Positions 1 to 10,461 of a DNA stretch of 64,000 nt are shown piece after piece. The position numbers and the translations under genes were made by a program. Every line of letters begins with the position of its first letter. Position 1 is the first letter of the stretch. The notes under the pieces are model-generated. The model searched no databases and had not been told where the DNA came from. It saw only the letters and a list, made by a program, of their open reading frames with translations. This DNA is from Nymphaea colorata (lineage: Eukaryota; Streptophyta; Magnoliopsida; Nymphaeales; Nymphaeaceae): NCBI RefSeq assembly GCF_008831285.2, contig NC_045142.1, positions 3,043,001 to 3,107,000 of the forward strand. Reading direction: 5' to 3'.

Positions 1-730
1 ATTAATCAACTGGCTGCTTAAATTGTATGTTTGCCAGAGAATTTGACTGCCGTGATGGCCGCTCCTGTCAGTCAGTTGAAGACAAAGCTTTGTTCATCCT
101 ATTGAATAATAAGCTGAAGGTCACAACTGGGTGGAGGATGTCCGGCTATTACCATATTGGATTCAAATATTTGTGCATTCATCATGATTTTTCTTTTTCT
201 TCTTGCAAGTTTCTTATCATTTCTTCGTCATGCTTCCACTTAACAAGAGAAGCGACAAGTAAAGAAAGCGCATCAACGGGTATCACTTCATAAGCAAGAA
301 TGATCGACATTTAATAAGCTTGCCATGGTCGCTATTTGTCATACTGAGAGAAATGATCCATAGTTAGCAAATGAAATTGGCAAGAATTGAAGATGCAATC
401 GCTTTGAAACTGCATGAAACATGCTCACCACTGTGACAAATCTGTTGGAGAAACGATGCAGCTGCATAAGCATGAACTTTACTCGTGCCACAGTGATCAA
501 GTTCACCTTCTGGTAGACTTCGGGATTGCTCCCTGCAAATACGGAGTTTGTCGATCTTCGAACATGAATGACAACATAGTGCAGATGACGCGTCACCATT
601 TGTAGATTTCAATTATAATAAGGTGTTGAAACAATGTCTCTAATGTTACGTGGTAGCAAGAGCCCAAAGTAGACTCGTTATGAAAAAAGGAGCCAAGGTT
701 CAGCCATTAAGCTGACCTACCGCGGTCAAA
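1..730. other. Non-genic flank left of the duplicated block
   Basis: Only short overlapping open frames on both strands, none resembling a known protein and none with convincing splice sites. No repeat structure was recognised. The segmental duplication begins at its right end, near position 728. Confidence 0.5.
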
Positions 731-746
731 GCCAAAGGCGGTTCAG

Positions 747-898
747 TTTGGCGCGTGGGGCCCACTCAGGATCCCGGACGCGAAGCATTTCGATGCATGA
801 AGTTTGATAAAGGGATTCGGTTCCGGCGCCAAGTCCGCAATGAACGGTAATTAATGAAACTTTCGCGTCCGCGTCTCGAACCTTCTTGCGTTTATAAA
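747..898 (+). promoter_or_regulatory. SR45a copy-1 promoter region
   Basis: Shares its elements with the intact copy: an E2F-like TTTGGCGC (747-754), a TCP-type GTGGGGCCCAC palindrome (755-765), an HSE-like GAACCTTCTTGCG (878-890) and a TATAAA (893-898). A leader exon follows, with donor ACG|GTAATT at 1013/1014. The elements are seen in the sequence; their function is inferred from consensus. SR45a genes of other plants respond to heat and high light, which would fit the HSE-like box. Confidence 0.5.
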
Positions 899-2191
899 TT
901 ATAAGGGAGCTTCTTTTCCACTTCCCATTTGCCTTCTGGTTCTCTGTGCCGTCCGGAGGGCTTTCGTCCTGGTTCGCGATTCGAGTGTTGTTCTGAGTGG
1001 AGGAGCTGATACGGTAATTTTGCTAACTTTTTTTCTTTTAATAAGAGAGATCTTCTAGCTTCATGATTAGATTGTCGCTTCTTCTGAATGTTTTGATTTG
1101 ATGGTTCTCACAGAGAAATAGGTTTTCTTGTGTTTCTCTTTGATTTTTTGCTTTTTCTCCGTGGGAATTCTTTGGTGGGGGCTTCTTTATATGTCTGTGA
1201 CCCCAAAATTTCGTAATTTCATGATATATTTTGATATGTTATGATATGAATTTGTTTTTCTGCTTTTTTTTTTCAGCTTCGCACGTGGCCGTTCGTGTTT
1301 TCCTGGTTGCGCTGTCTTTTGGTTGGCGTGTTGGTTTTTTCTTAGAAATTACGTGCTTCTGCTTATATGTTTAACGAACTCGTAGTTTGGTTTGGCTGAA
1401 TTGCTGTTATTTTCTCGTTGTCTGATGGAGCGATGTTTAGGTTGTTATTATCGTTATTGTTGTTGCTGTTGTTATTCCTTCTGTCCTTGCTGTTATCCTT
1501 ATAGTTATTGTTGTTGTTCTTGTGGTTAACGGTCGAACTTTATAATACCTTTTACAGAAATGCTTTAAATTTGTAGATTTCGCAGTAGATGGGAGTTCGT
1601 ATTTTCCTTTCTAATTCTTTTGATTGAGCCACATATCATTTAATTGTTCGTACTCTTCTTCTTCTTCTATTTGTTACGATGTGATGGTCGACGCCAGGCG
1701 AGGACTATATAAAGGACTAAACGGATTTTATCTGCTTCCTTTGATTTTGCTGAAGGACAATATTTTTTGTTGAATGCTACTTCTGCAGGCCGGTATGGTG
1801 GCCTTAGTTTTTTTTTTTTTTTTAAATAATTTCACCTCTTGAGATGGCCGATAAGCGTGGTTTTTAAAATCGTATTTGATGCTTTTCCTCTCTTGTTGCA
1901 TAATAGCGCTCTTGTACAGTTATACTTGTTCTCATGGGTGATGCAATCAACTTGCATGACATCATGGCAACAAGGTATGCTGTTTGTCTGCTTTTGTCTC
2001 TTTCCAAAGCTAAAGAGGAATTAATTTTTTTAGTTTGTAAAATTCTGGTATCTGATCTTCTTTTCCTTTTTCTTTTTCTTCCCCCTGAATTAGGTAGATG
2101 ATAGGCTTGTGTTTCATTTATGTTTTTCTGGCTGTGAATGGCCTGTTATATGACATATCACTGACCTGTTTCTTCTACTCAAATGTGGCAG

Positions 2192-2685
2192 ATGTCATAC
2201 TCCAGAAGTGAGAGGTGCGTGTTTTCTCATTATCCTCCCCGGTTATTTTTGGAAGGCTTTAGCGGTGTTGGACAATCCGTTTGTTTAAACTGCTGATTGT
2301 GCTGCATATTTGAGTGCAGGTACCATTCTCGGTCTGGTTCATATTTACGCTCACGTTCCAGGTCATTGTCGCCCGATATGAACTGGAAGCGGAGAAGGTC
2401 CTTGTCAAGGTCAAGGAGTCGTCCAAGGTAAAATTTTGTAGCCTACCATCTGTGGGGATTGCTCAAATAGCTTGTTTTTGCCATATGATAAAGAAAAAGG
2501 AAAATCTTTGTAGATATTGAACGATGAAGGGCATATTTATGTTCCGTCGTTGATGTCATATATCTATTGGCAGGCGCTATAACTATGACGCAGAAAACCC
2601 GGGAAATAACCTTGACCTGACCGGGCTTTCCACTCGAATCTCCAAGAAAGAGCATGAGAGGCATTTCGCCAGTGAGGGTGGGACG
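2192..2685 (+). pseudogene. SR45a-like copy 1, 5' coding exons 2-4 (truncated gene)
   Basis: Three coding exons equivalent to those of the intact gene are present: 2192-2214 (ATG, MSYSRSER), 2320-2427 (RS-rich segment) and 2574-2685 (first half of the RRM). All splice sites are canonical and the joined frame is open, 243 bases ending in phase 0. The RNP2 motif has decayed to LDLTGLS, against LYVTGLS in copy 2, which removes the aromatic residue expected to stack on RNA. The exon carrying RNP1 is absent. On its own this is a broken gene. Because the promoter, leader and exons are kept and a downstream acceptor exists at 3018-3020, it may instead be the 5' part of a chimeric transcript (see findings). 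Confidence 0.85.
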
Positions 2686-3020
2686 GTAAGCAAATGGTTT
2701 TGTGATCGATTAATTGTTTAGGTAGTTTTGTTGGATAATGATATGTTTGAGGGGGTGTGACGAATTTTGGTACGTAGCTGTAACAATTGTCTGTCAATCC
2801 TGCACCTCCTTGTGGCATCAATAGTAACGTGCTAAGGGGCGTTTGAGTAGAAACATGGTTTTGGTGGTTCTTGTTATCTGGATATCTTTTACTGTTAGTT
2901 TTTACCGTTTTGTGGGCTCTGACTTTTATCGCCTATCGTTTTTTTATTCTCATATATTTTGGAAGTTTGATTTGTTCCTTAAAACTTGTGATCCGCTTCC
3001 CTCATTCTCTCATTTCTCAG

Positions 3021-4112
3021 GTACTGAAGAATGAGTTCCTGAACTTCAAAGAGGAACTGGAGATAGTGAAATCACAAGTTAGCAAACTGACAGATCTCAA
3101 TGAAAAGCTCCAAAGAAACCAAGAATCCAACCAAGACAAAACCCAAGAAAAAGGAAAAGCCAAAGCGAAAGGAAAACAGACAAAGGAAGCAACCAAGACA
3201 CAAAAGAAACCCGTTTTGATAAAAAATCAAAACCTCAATAACAGATTCCAGAGACGAACCCAGAACAAACCAAAGCCAGTCCAATTTATTCCACCCCAAA
3301 TACAAACCTATCCGAAAACTATTCAGATCCAGAAAGAGGAAAGCCAAAACCACGTAGCCTACACCAAAAACCTAAAACAAATTACAGATTTTTTGAACAA
3401 AAACGCAAGAGAAAAATGTAAGGAACGTGAAGGGTATACTACCATACCCCTACCAGGGTTCAACAAACTCATAGCCTACCCAAATACCAATCCCTACTTA
3501 GTAAAAACAGCCTACAGCTATGGACTTTTACACGTTGTATACACCAACAATGGCAAAGAACTCGAACAAGTACCAGACATATGCAGAGTCGCCAAGAGAT
3601 ATTTGGACATCACAAAGGCCGAATTAATTTTTGTCAGATTTTATTCGGCACAGGCAGAAATAACACAAGACAAAATCTTGCCACCAATACAGTGTGTCAA
3701 GATAGGACTCACAAAGGACATGGTGGATCCGGACACACAGGTCCAAGAAGAAATACTCTTATCAGAGATAAGAGAATTTTTTTCAAAGAAAAGAGCTAAA
3801 AGCATTAAGATAATCTTTCAAGAGCTATTGCAGCAGTTCAATAACCAAAAGATTTGGTTATACGAATCAAAGGGTTATCAAATTATATTTTCACTATCAC
3901 AAAAAACAAAAGAAGGATCTCTTGAAGAAATAAGACGATGGTTAGAGACATTGGCAAAACCAGAAGAAGTGCCGAAGACAAGAGCTATCAAACAAGAATT
4001 CATGTCACAAGAGAGCCTGAAAGGTTTTTGCAGGCTTATGCAGAAGATACCAGAGCACGCATGTACAGAATGTTCGCGGGCACCAGAATTATGCGACATC
4101 AATCTAGGATAA
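3021..4112 (+). CDS. Pararetrovirus-like open frame, 5'-truncated, possible 3' exon of a chimeric gene
   Basis: An open frame of 363 codons plus stop (TAA at 4110-4112) with no in-frame ATG near its left end, so the source gene is truncated on that side. It starts with a short heptad-like segment (roughly the first 30 residues), then a very Lys/Gln/Asn-rich basic linker (to about residue 130), then a folded-looking region containing PLPGFNKL and RFYSAQAEI, and ends with a Cys pair in HACTEC. Codon use is A-rich and unlike the neighbouring plant genes. The segment directly follows a strong pyrimidine tract and CAG at 3018-3020, in phase 0 with SR45a exon 4. No enzymatic domain is recognised. 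I infer descent from a caulimovirid accessory or terminal frame. Confidence 0.5.
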   Translation, partial: VLKNEFLNFKEELEIVKSQVSKLTDLNEKLQRNQESNQDKTQEKGKAKAKGKQTKEATKTQKKPVLIKNQNLNNRFQRRTQNKPKPVQFIPPQIQTYPKTIQIQKEESQNHVAYTKNLKQITDFLNKNAREKCKEREGYTTIPLPGFNKLIAYPNTNPYLVKTAYSYGLLHVVYTNNGKELEQVPDICRVAKRYLDITKAELIFVRFYSAQAEITQDKILPPIQCVKIGLTKDMVDPDTQVQEEILLSEIREFFSKKRAKSIKIIFQELLQQFNNQKIWLYESKGYQIIFSLSQKTKEGSLEEIRRWLETLAKPEEVPKTRAIKQEFMSQESLKGFCRLMQKIPEHACTECSRAPELCDINLG

Positions 4113-4495
4113 CGTAACAAAGGCACCAGAATCTAGAATAACCTAGCAAGCACCAGAATTATGCGACATCAATCTAGGATCATGTAGCAAAGGCACCAAA
4201 TCTAGAATAACCTAGCAAGCACCAGAATTATGCGACATCAATCTAGGATCATGTAGCAAAGGCACCAGAATCTAGAATAACCTAGCAAGCACCAGAATTA
4301 TGCGACATCAATCTAGGATCATGTAGCAAAGGCACCAAATCTAGAATAACCTAGCAAGCACCAGAATTATGCGACATCAATCTAGGATCATGTAGCAAAG
4401 GCACCAAATCTAGAATAACGTAGCAAGCACCAGAATTATGCGACATCAATCTAGAATAACGTAGCAAAAGCATCAGAATCTAGAATGACATAGCA
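4080..4495 (+). repeat. About 70-bp tandem array at the end of the pararetrovirus-like frame
   Basis: About six head-to-tail copies of a unit beginning GCACCAGAATTATGCGACAT and containing AATCTAGGATCATGTAGC and AATCTAGAATAACCTAGC. Each unit is itself a degenerate doublet (GCACCAGAAT / GGCACCA). The first copy encodes the last residues and the stop codon of the frame; later copies lie in non-coding sequence. Confidence 0.9.
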
Positions 4496-4619
4496 AAGAA
4501 GAAATGCTAAAAGTTAAAGGCAAAAGGTACAAAAGGAGATATGACAAAAGGCGGATAGATTTCCAAGTACAAAAGGAAGCAAATTCCTAAACCAACCAAC
4601 AAAGGTGAAGAATGTGATC

Positions 4620-4980
4620 TAAAGCAAACCCCATTCAGCGAATAAAGCAAACCCCACTCAGTGAAGACCACTAAGTAAAGGATGTGATATAAAGCAAACC
4701 CCACTCAGTGAAGACTAGATTGGCCACTAAGGAAAGGATGTGATATAAAGCAAACCCCACTCAGTGAAGACCACTAAGTAAAGGATGTGATATAATCATA
4801 TAAAGCAAACCCCACTCAGTGAAGAATAGATTGGCCACTCAAGTAAAAGATCATACAGATGACATGATAAAGATTCCGCATACGAAGGCACACTTCCTAA
4901 AGAATTGATTCCCCACTCAATGAAGAATAAATTCGCCACTAAGTAAGGGATGTGATATAAAGCTGATCCCACTCAGTGTG
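4620..4980 (+). repeat. Degenerate tandem array, AAAGCAAACCCCACTCAGTG type
   Basis: Five or so copies of a 45-60-bp unit built from AAAGCAAACCCCACTCAGTGAAGA, CCACTAAGTAAAGGATGTGATAT and intervening bases, with variable spacing (near 4630, 4695, 4745, 4800, and decayed copies at 4910-4980). It lies between the 70-bp array and the presumed leader region. The repeated ATATAAAGC words could act as promoter-like elements, but that is not shown. Confidence 0.75.
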
Positions 4981-5376
4981 GGTGGAGCATCATCAACTGA
5001 GCGTGGGCAGCGGGCTGAAGACTTCAAGGTTGTGCAGGCACGGGAATTAGTAGATCCGGTTATAGCGAGTTCGAACCGTGAGTCTAGTCCTGACCCAGTC
5101 CACGCATGGCAAGCTTAAGGTTGAACTTAGGTAGGTTATATGACTGAACCTGCTAGGGAGAAGCCAAACTCACTGAACTTCTGAGACACCTTGTCTCGAT
5201 TTCTTTTTTATGCTTTTGCTTTATAGTTGAGTCGTTTTATTTCAGCAAGTGTTTCGGTTCACATGTTAAGAACCAGTTTTATTTCTTATTTCAAGTATTT
5301 AAGTTTTTGTGTAAGACATTTTGATTATGCAATCTAAGAATCAAAGTTGAAGTTATCGTATGAATTGGCTCTTGCC

Positions 5377-7480
5377 TCTCTCTTCCCCTCACCGGCGACC
5401 GACGATAACCAGAATTCCAACCTTCAACCCGTGGCTTTGGTTGAAGAACGACAAACTTGGAGACGTCCTTGGAGTCACCTGAAAACCTCCTAGAGCCTCT
5501 TCACCCTATGCACCATTTCCCCAATTGAATTGCAGTATCCTCTCGGTGCGGGAAGGTTTGGAGGAATGGCTCCAGTTGCCTAGTACCCAAGCGCATGACT
5601 TCGACTGCAAGAGAAGAGATAGGTGCCGTTAAATCTCCCGGCTCCTTCCCCACTCGAGCAAAGCTTAGAGCACACTGAAACCGTCCTTTGTAGGCCCTTG
5701 AACTCTGTCCAAAAACAGAGAGAGAGATCGCCGGAAAGGAGGATCGACGTCGGTTCTTCCTACGGACTGCTTTCACGATGAGAAACCGGGAGAACTCGTC
5801 GGATTTTATTGGTAAAAGGCCAGTCGGAATTCAGCGAATTTGATCAGTGGATTGCTTGGAGGACTCGTCCACGGCAGCAGCAAACCACTTCCAGTTCAAT
5901 CGTGAAGTTGCTGTCGACAGGAGATCAAAATCTCCAAAGCCAAATCCAAAACAAAAAGGGTCAATTTGTATCTACGGCTTGGGAGAGGCGAATAAGCAGA
6001 TTGGGCGGATGTTGCAGACGAAATCTTTCCCAATACAGGGTGGGTTTCACTCTCTCGCTTATTTCAGTAGAATCGCCCAAATCTTAGCAACATCCCCACC
6101 AAATGTCAGGTGAATCTGACCTGTCGTCATGGAGAACCAGCTTCCGATCGGAATTCAATTTCTGCACGCTCAAATCCTGAACGCTGCTATTTTTCCGGCC
6201 AAAATAGAGAGGCACCCACTTATTTCCGTTAATTCCCAAGTTGCCCATGTTCGAGTATAATTGTTATTAAGTTGGGATTTAATTGACATGGGCAGATTCA
6301 TCCTTTAGGCCCTTCCCGAGTTAAGGAGAGGGAGCGACCTGCGACCGTTACCACTGGCCGCCTCCTCTTGAGCTCCTCGTCTTTAAGAGGGAGTTACAAA
6401 GCTCCCTTGCTCATTCAGCCTTGATTGTTCATCCTCGCAACCCTCCAACGCATCACCACCTCTTCACCTTCAACGCACGAGCCAACACCTCCTTCACTCA
6501 TTGCACACTCCCTCTCCTCATCATTGAGGCAATAAAAAAGGTACGTTAGTGCATAACCCCTCACGCCTGACCCTTAGCTTAACCCATCTTCATAACAGTC
6601 CATACCCATTAAGACCCACCATCTCATTAACCCTCCACCATCATAAGCCTTACCCTTAGTCTAGCTCTAAGCCATAACCAACCCCTTAGCAATTAATCTC
6701 CATCTCCCAGCTCTATACAATCTAACCCAAATTGAGCCTACCTTCACCCACTCTGAGCTCACTCATTGTTTCGAGCTCGATTTGACCCTTTGGAGTCCAT
6801 TAGCTAGGTTCATCTCCAAGGATTAAACGTGATCAAAATTAACATCTCCACTACAGCTAGTAGGTCATCATGCAGCCTCCCTCGCTGCAATCATCTACCG
6901 AACATCTTCCTAGGCACCAAGGTGACCTCAGCCAGGTGGGCCGAGCCCCTGCTTCCATTCGGGCGCTCCTTCGTCACTTTGCTGCCTCTCTTGGTCAACT
7001 GAGGCCTGTAACAACCACGCTCCATCCTCCAAGTGTAGCCGGCAGCCCCAGGCTGTCCCCTTCCTTTGGCGAGACACTCCGTCTCTCTCGGCCAGCTTCC
7101 ACCAGTCCATAAGCAGTCCTAGGCCAGACAGACCTAATCTCTGTTCCACTTCCTTGCTGAGATATTCGAGTGTGGCTTTGCCACTGGTTTTCTCTCGGAT
7201 CACTTGCTGATCAAACCGATCGCTCGTAGGCTAGGTAACTTCTAAACATCCTATAAAACAGGGATTACATGTGTAATTGCTTTCTAAACCTGACTCTAGT
7301 CATTTGCTACAGTCGGTAGTCCCTCCCAAGCACCTTGCCAAGGACATGACTGCGGGTAGCTAGACTACCAAAGGGAAAAGACTTTGACCGTTCTAGAGAT
7401 TGTATGAATGGTTTGTGAATGAATGTTGAGTGAGTTGTGAGAGTTAAATTTGTATCGCTCACGTTTGTACAAGTCTTGAA
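5377..7480 (+). mobile_element. LTR-like non-coding block (possible solo or partial LTR)
   Basis: About 2.1 kb without a convincing frame, present in unit 1 but not unit 2. It contains a promoter-like CTTTAAGAGGG (about 6381-6391), an AATAAA (about 6531) and a U5-like tail ending TGTACAAGTCTTGAATCCC just before the hAT-type element. That order is what a long plant LTR would show. I found no matching second LTR, primer-binding site or coding domain, so the call is tentative. It could be several nested insertions. Confidence 0.25.
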
Positions 7481-7488
7481 TCCCTTAG

Positions 7489-7697
7489 CAGGGGCGGAGC
7501 TAGCATTTTTTTCAGGGGCGGAGCTAGCATTTTTTTCAGGGGTGGGCCAAACCATCCACGGGTCGGGCTAAGAAGAGCGACGGTAGGGCCAAGAGAAACG
7601 ACAGGTCGGGCCAAACTAAAAAAAATTGATTTTTTATATATAAAAGAAAATTTTGTTCTCAGCTCACCCGAGCCATGGCCCGGGCGGCCCGCCCCTG
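7489..7697. mobile_element. Non-autonomous hAT-type element with 8-bp target duplication
   Basis: A 209-bp element starting CAGGGGCGGAGC and ending CCCGCCCCTG, which are terminal inverted repeats of about 10 bp. It is flanked by TCCCTTAG (7481-7488) and CCCCTTAG (7698-7705), an 8-bp target duplication with one mismatch. An 8-bp duplication with CAGGGG tips fits the hAT superfamily. The left tip is duplicated in tandem (7489-7512 and 7513-7536). There is no coding capacity. Confidence 0.75.
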
Positions 7698-7711
7698 CCC
7701 CTTAGTGTTGT

Positions 7712-8170
7712 AGAGGGATCGATCCTATTCTCCATACGGCAGGAGCGGGAGGGAAAGATACAGGTCGAGGTCCTGTTCCCGTGACGGTCACTCCCCATAC
7801 TGCTTTGGATGGCGCTACCGTTCCTATTCTCGAATCCCTTACAGGCTTACAGCAGAAGATGATACAGGTCGTATTTCCGGCACCTTATGCAATGTGCGGC
7901 TATCGTTACCGGAGATAGAGGTCGAGAGCATACTCACCCTACTACTACGACAGGAGGGATCGGTCGTATTCTCCGTACAGGCGGCGGCGCCGTGATGGCA
8001 GCCCGTATGATCGTTCACCTTCTCCGTATGAAAGGCGTCGGAGGTCTGTCTGGCGCAGTGTGTCTCGCCGGCGGAGTGATCTCTCGCGGATCGAGGAGTG
8101 TTTCACCGAGGAGCCCCAGTCGGAGCCGTAGCGTGATATCTCGCTCTAGGTCCCCGTCTGCCTCTGGCTG
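7712..8170 (+). pseudogene. SR45a-like copy 1, decayed last exon
   Basis: From GAGGGATCGATCC onward this matches the last coding exon of the intact gene (14217-14713), which encodes the C-terminal RS/Tyr-rich domain, but several indels shift the frame repeatedly and in-frame stops appear. The copy of the terminal RSRSPSASR-type coding end is still visible near 8120-8170. Exons 5 and 6 (RNP1 half of the RRM, and the GRTPTPG linker) are absent upstream. The 3' flank to about 8545 also matches copy 2. Confidence 0.9.
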
Positions 8171-8668
8171 ATTTGAAGGCTTAGGGGACATTTGTGCTTA
8201 TGACCGTGCCTGTTTCTTTCACCCTTGTAGAAGAAAAAAGATGAACTCTTTAGCTTTGTAGTCACGTATATTTGACGCAAAAATTGTCACCTAAGGATAT
8301 ACTTCGGCGCAGTTTAGAGAGTCCGTTTTTTTTTTTACCGACGGGCTTTGAGCGTCTTTGCTGTCTGTCCCACACATGCGCGCAAACGGTGGACAGTTGT
8401 GCTCGGGGGAGCACCGATAATATCTATCAAGGGCTTCCTCCTCCCGTCCGTGGCTCATCTCCTGCAAGGTGGGGAGACAGATGGGTGTGATGTTTATCTC
8501 CAGGTTTAACTTGATGAGAAAAAGACATCAGGAAGCTGCTGTTGCAAGTGAAGCAGTAAGACTGTGTAGGTAACCAAAATTGAGGAATAAGCTGAAATCT
8601 TGAAAACTGAGGTAGATTTTACATCAAACCCATGTTGGAAAGGTGGTCAAAGTTGGGAGTAACTGAAC

Positions 8669-9052
8669 CTGCATACATGTGAAGGTATGTGATTGCTTGA
8701 GCAATATCAATGGCGATATCCAGACGAGCGCCAAGTTCGAGCACCTTGAAGCGTTTATCTGTTGATTTCTTAGCCATCTAAGATCACAATGGACTAGCGA
8801 TCTGAAAATTTGAAACATAAAAGAAGCTTGATGTGCTTAAAGATAGGGCCAGAGAAGGCTTAAAGAGTGTGCACCATATCATGTAGGAGATCTTGAAGAG
8901 TTCCGTTGTGGACGTACTCCACCACTATTATCCATTCGTCTGGTCTCTCAAGGCATCCGAAAAATCTAACCAGGTTCAGATGTTCCACCAACCAGTGACA
9001 GCGTCTTGATCTCACTTTCGAACTCTGCGGACAAATGGTGGTCGTGTAGACC
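8669..9052 (-). pseudogene. CRCK-like kinase remnant (two exons)
   Basis: Copies of kinase exon 3 (8880-9052) and exon 4 (8669-8758) of the intact gene in unit 2. Exon 4 keeps its 90-base length and splice sites. Exon 3 has a 4-base insertion that shifts the frame ahead of the [11 protein letters not shown] segment, and its donor has changed from GT to AT (at 8879-8878). The ATP-binding-loop exon, the catalytic exon and the last exon are missing, so no kinase can be made. Confidence 0.9.
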
Positions 9053-10461
9053 CTGGAGCAAATTTTTCTCTGTCCTGTCCACTGGTGCATAAGGGAGAAA
9101 GAGCGATGAGCGGAAACGAAGGAGAAACAATAAATCGCTAAACGTCGATGAAATGCATATTTGTAAGTGGACTAATGGACAAGATGCAAAATCATGCAAT
9201 GAAGCGTGGGGAAAACAGTTAATCCTGTTGAACCAGTTCAGACAAGATTTGTCTATTTTGTTCAACTACTTGACCAGCATTATTTGAAAGTTAAGCTTCT
9301 TGTTGATTCTTTTAGGTTCTTAGATATGGAATTCATGTAGATAGCAGTTAGATTAACCAAAACGTGACATGAATTTGGTGTATAAGATGAAGCGTACTCC
9401 AGTATACATCATCAGTTCTTCCCTTCAATCTGAGAGAGAGAGAGAGAGTTCCTAGGATAGAAGATATTAGCTTTTATTGATTTATCTTGCCATATTTTTG
9501 CCTCCCCATCAGCCTAAAAACTCTTCATGAATCCCGTAATATATTCACTACTCCTTACAAACACTTGCGGATTTCTGATTTCCGCAATCTCAATTAGGGG
9601 GCGCATGGTCTTAAATTTTTTACTTTAGAATTTAATTCTAAAAACAAAATTCCACCTCAAATTAGACTTGGAATTAAATTTTCAGCTCCAGTTTCCAGTT
9701 GTGTTTGATAGTCTGGCATTTTGCTTGCAAAATTGAAAATGATGTGTTTGATAAAATAATAGAATTGATGAACTAAAACCATTATGATATGAAAAATTGT
9801 AAAATTATGAAATCATAATTCTACTACCCCTATGATAAAATGAGCCTATAATTTCAGAATCAAATTTTTTTTGTTTGATAGTACAGTTCCTATTTCATCA
9901 AAAAATGAAAAATTCAATTATAAAATTTCACAATTCCACTCTCATCAAGCAGCCCTAACGAATTCTGACCCACATGCGTTGAGCAATCCCCATTTGTCAA
10001 CTCTTCAGTCACCTTCTTCTCAGGTATACAAATTTGCTGTCTGAAAAGTTTAGAAAAACATCCACAAACCGGTCAAATTATTTTGAAATCAGAATAATGA
10101 AGTATGGTTTTGTTTATTTCTGACAGTTGAAGGGGAAAATATTGCTTCTTGGGTCCAAATGGAAGCAGTGGTTAAATGCATTACACCCTTCATCTAAGTT
10201 CATTTAATTTGACATATAGAAGGAGTGATGGTCATGATTCATGAGATTCCAGTCATAACCCTTTCATCTAAGTTCATTTGAATGTCAAAAAGGAGTGATG
10301 GTCATGATTCTTGAGATTCGAGTCATAACCCATTGAACAACCATGGCCTGTGCCACTAGATCACCCTCACAAGCAGAATAGCTTAAGAGATTGTTCAGAT
10401 AATGGAAGAAATTTGAAAAAACCTCATGAACACAATAGGTACAAAAACCAAGACTGTGGCG
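9053..10461. other. Duplicated kinase intron sequence, no gene
   Basis: Collinear with 17277-20400 of unit 2 (first-intron region of the kinase gene), including the (GA)n tract near 9430 and the GGGGGCGCATGGTC block near 9597. It lacks the exon-2 region and two blocks that are unique to unit 2. No coding sequence is seen. Confidence 0.8.

Larger units (their letters stand above)
2988..5376 (+). mobile_element. Endogenous pararetrovirus-like segment (Caulimoviridae-like) inside SR45a copy 1
   Basis: Similarity between the two SR45a copies stops within intron 4, close to 2988-3020. What follows is an AT-rich block of different composition: a long open frame to 4112, a 70-bp tandem array that includes the stop codon, a second degenerate array, and a non-coding stretch with TATAAAGC-type sequences. 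A terminal frame followed by a repeat-bearing intergenic region is the layout of endogenous florendovirus-like elements. No reverse transcriptase, RNase H or movement-protein region is present, so this is only a fragment. The assignment rests on remembered family character and layout, not on a search. A retrotransposon gag fragment is the main alternative. The right boundary is approximate. Confidence 0.55.
728..10461 (+). repeat. Unit 1 (decayed) of a tandem segmental duplication
   Basis: From the GGCGGTTCAGTTTGGCGCG block near 733 this unit can be followed collinearly against 10711-20420. It contains the SR45a promoter, leader exon, intron 1, exons 2-4, the 3' part of exon 7 and 3' flank, then two kinase exons and the kinase intron-1 sequence. 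Relative to unit 2 it lacks SR45a exons 5-6 (replaced by about 4.7 kb of foreign DNA, about 2990-7711), the kinase exons equivalent to 15489-16433, and the block around 17520-18388 that carries kinase exon 2. It also lacks two non-coding blocks present in unit 2 (near 19120-19860 and 20130-20345). Confidence 0.9.
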
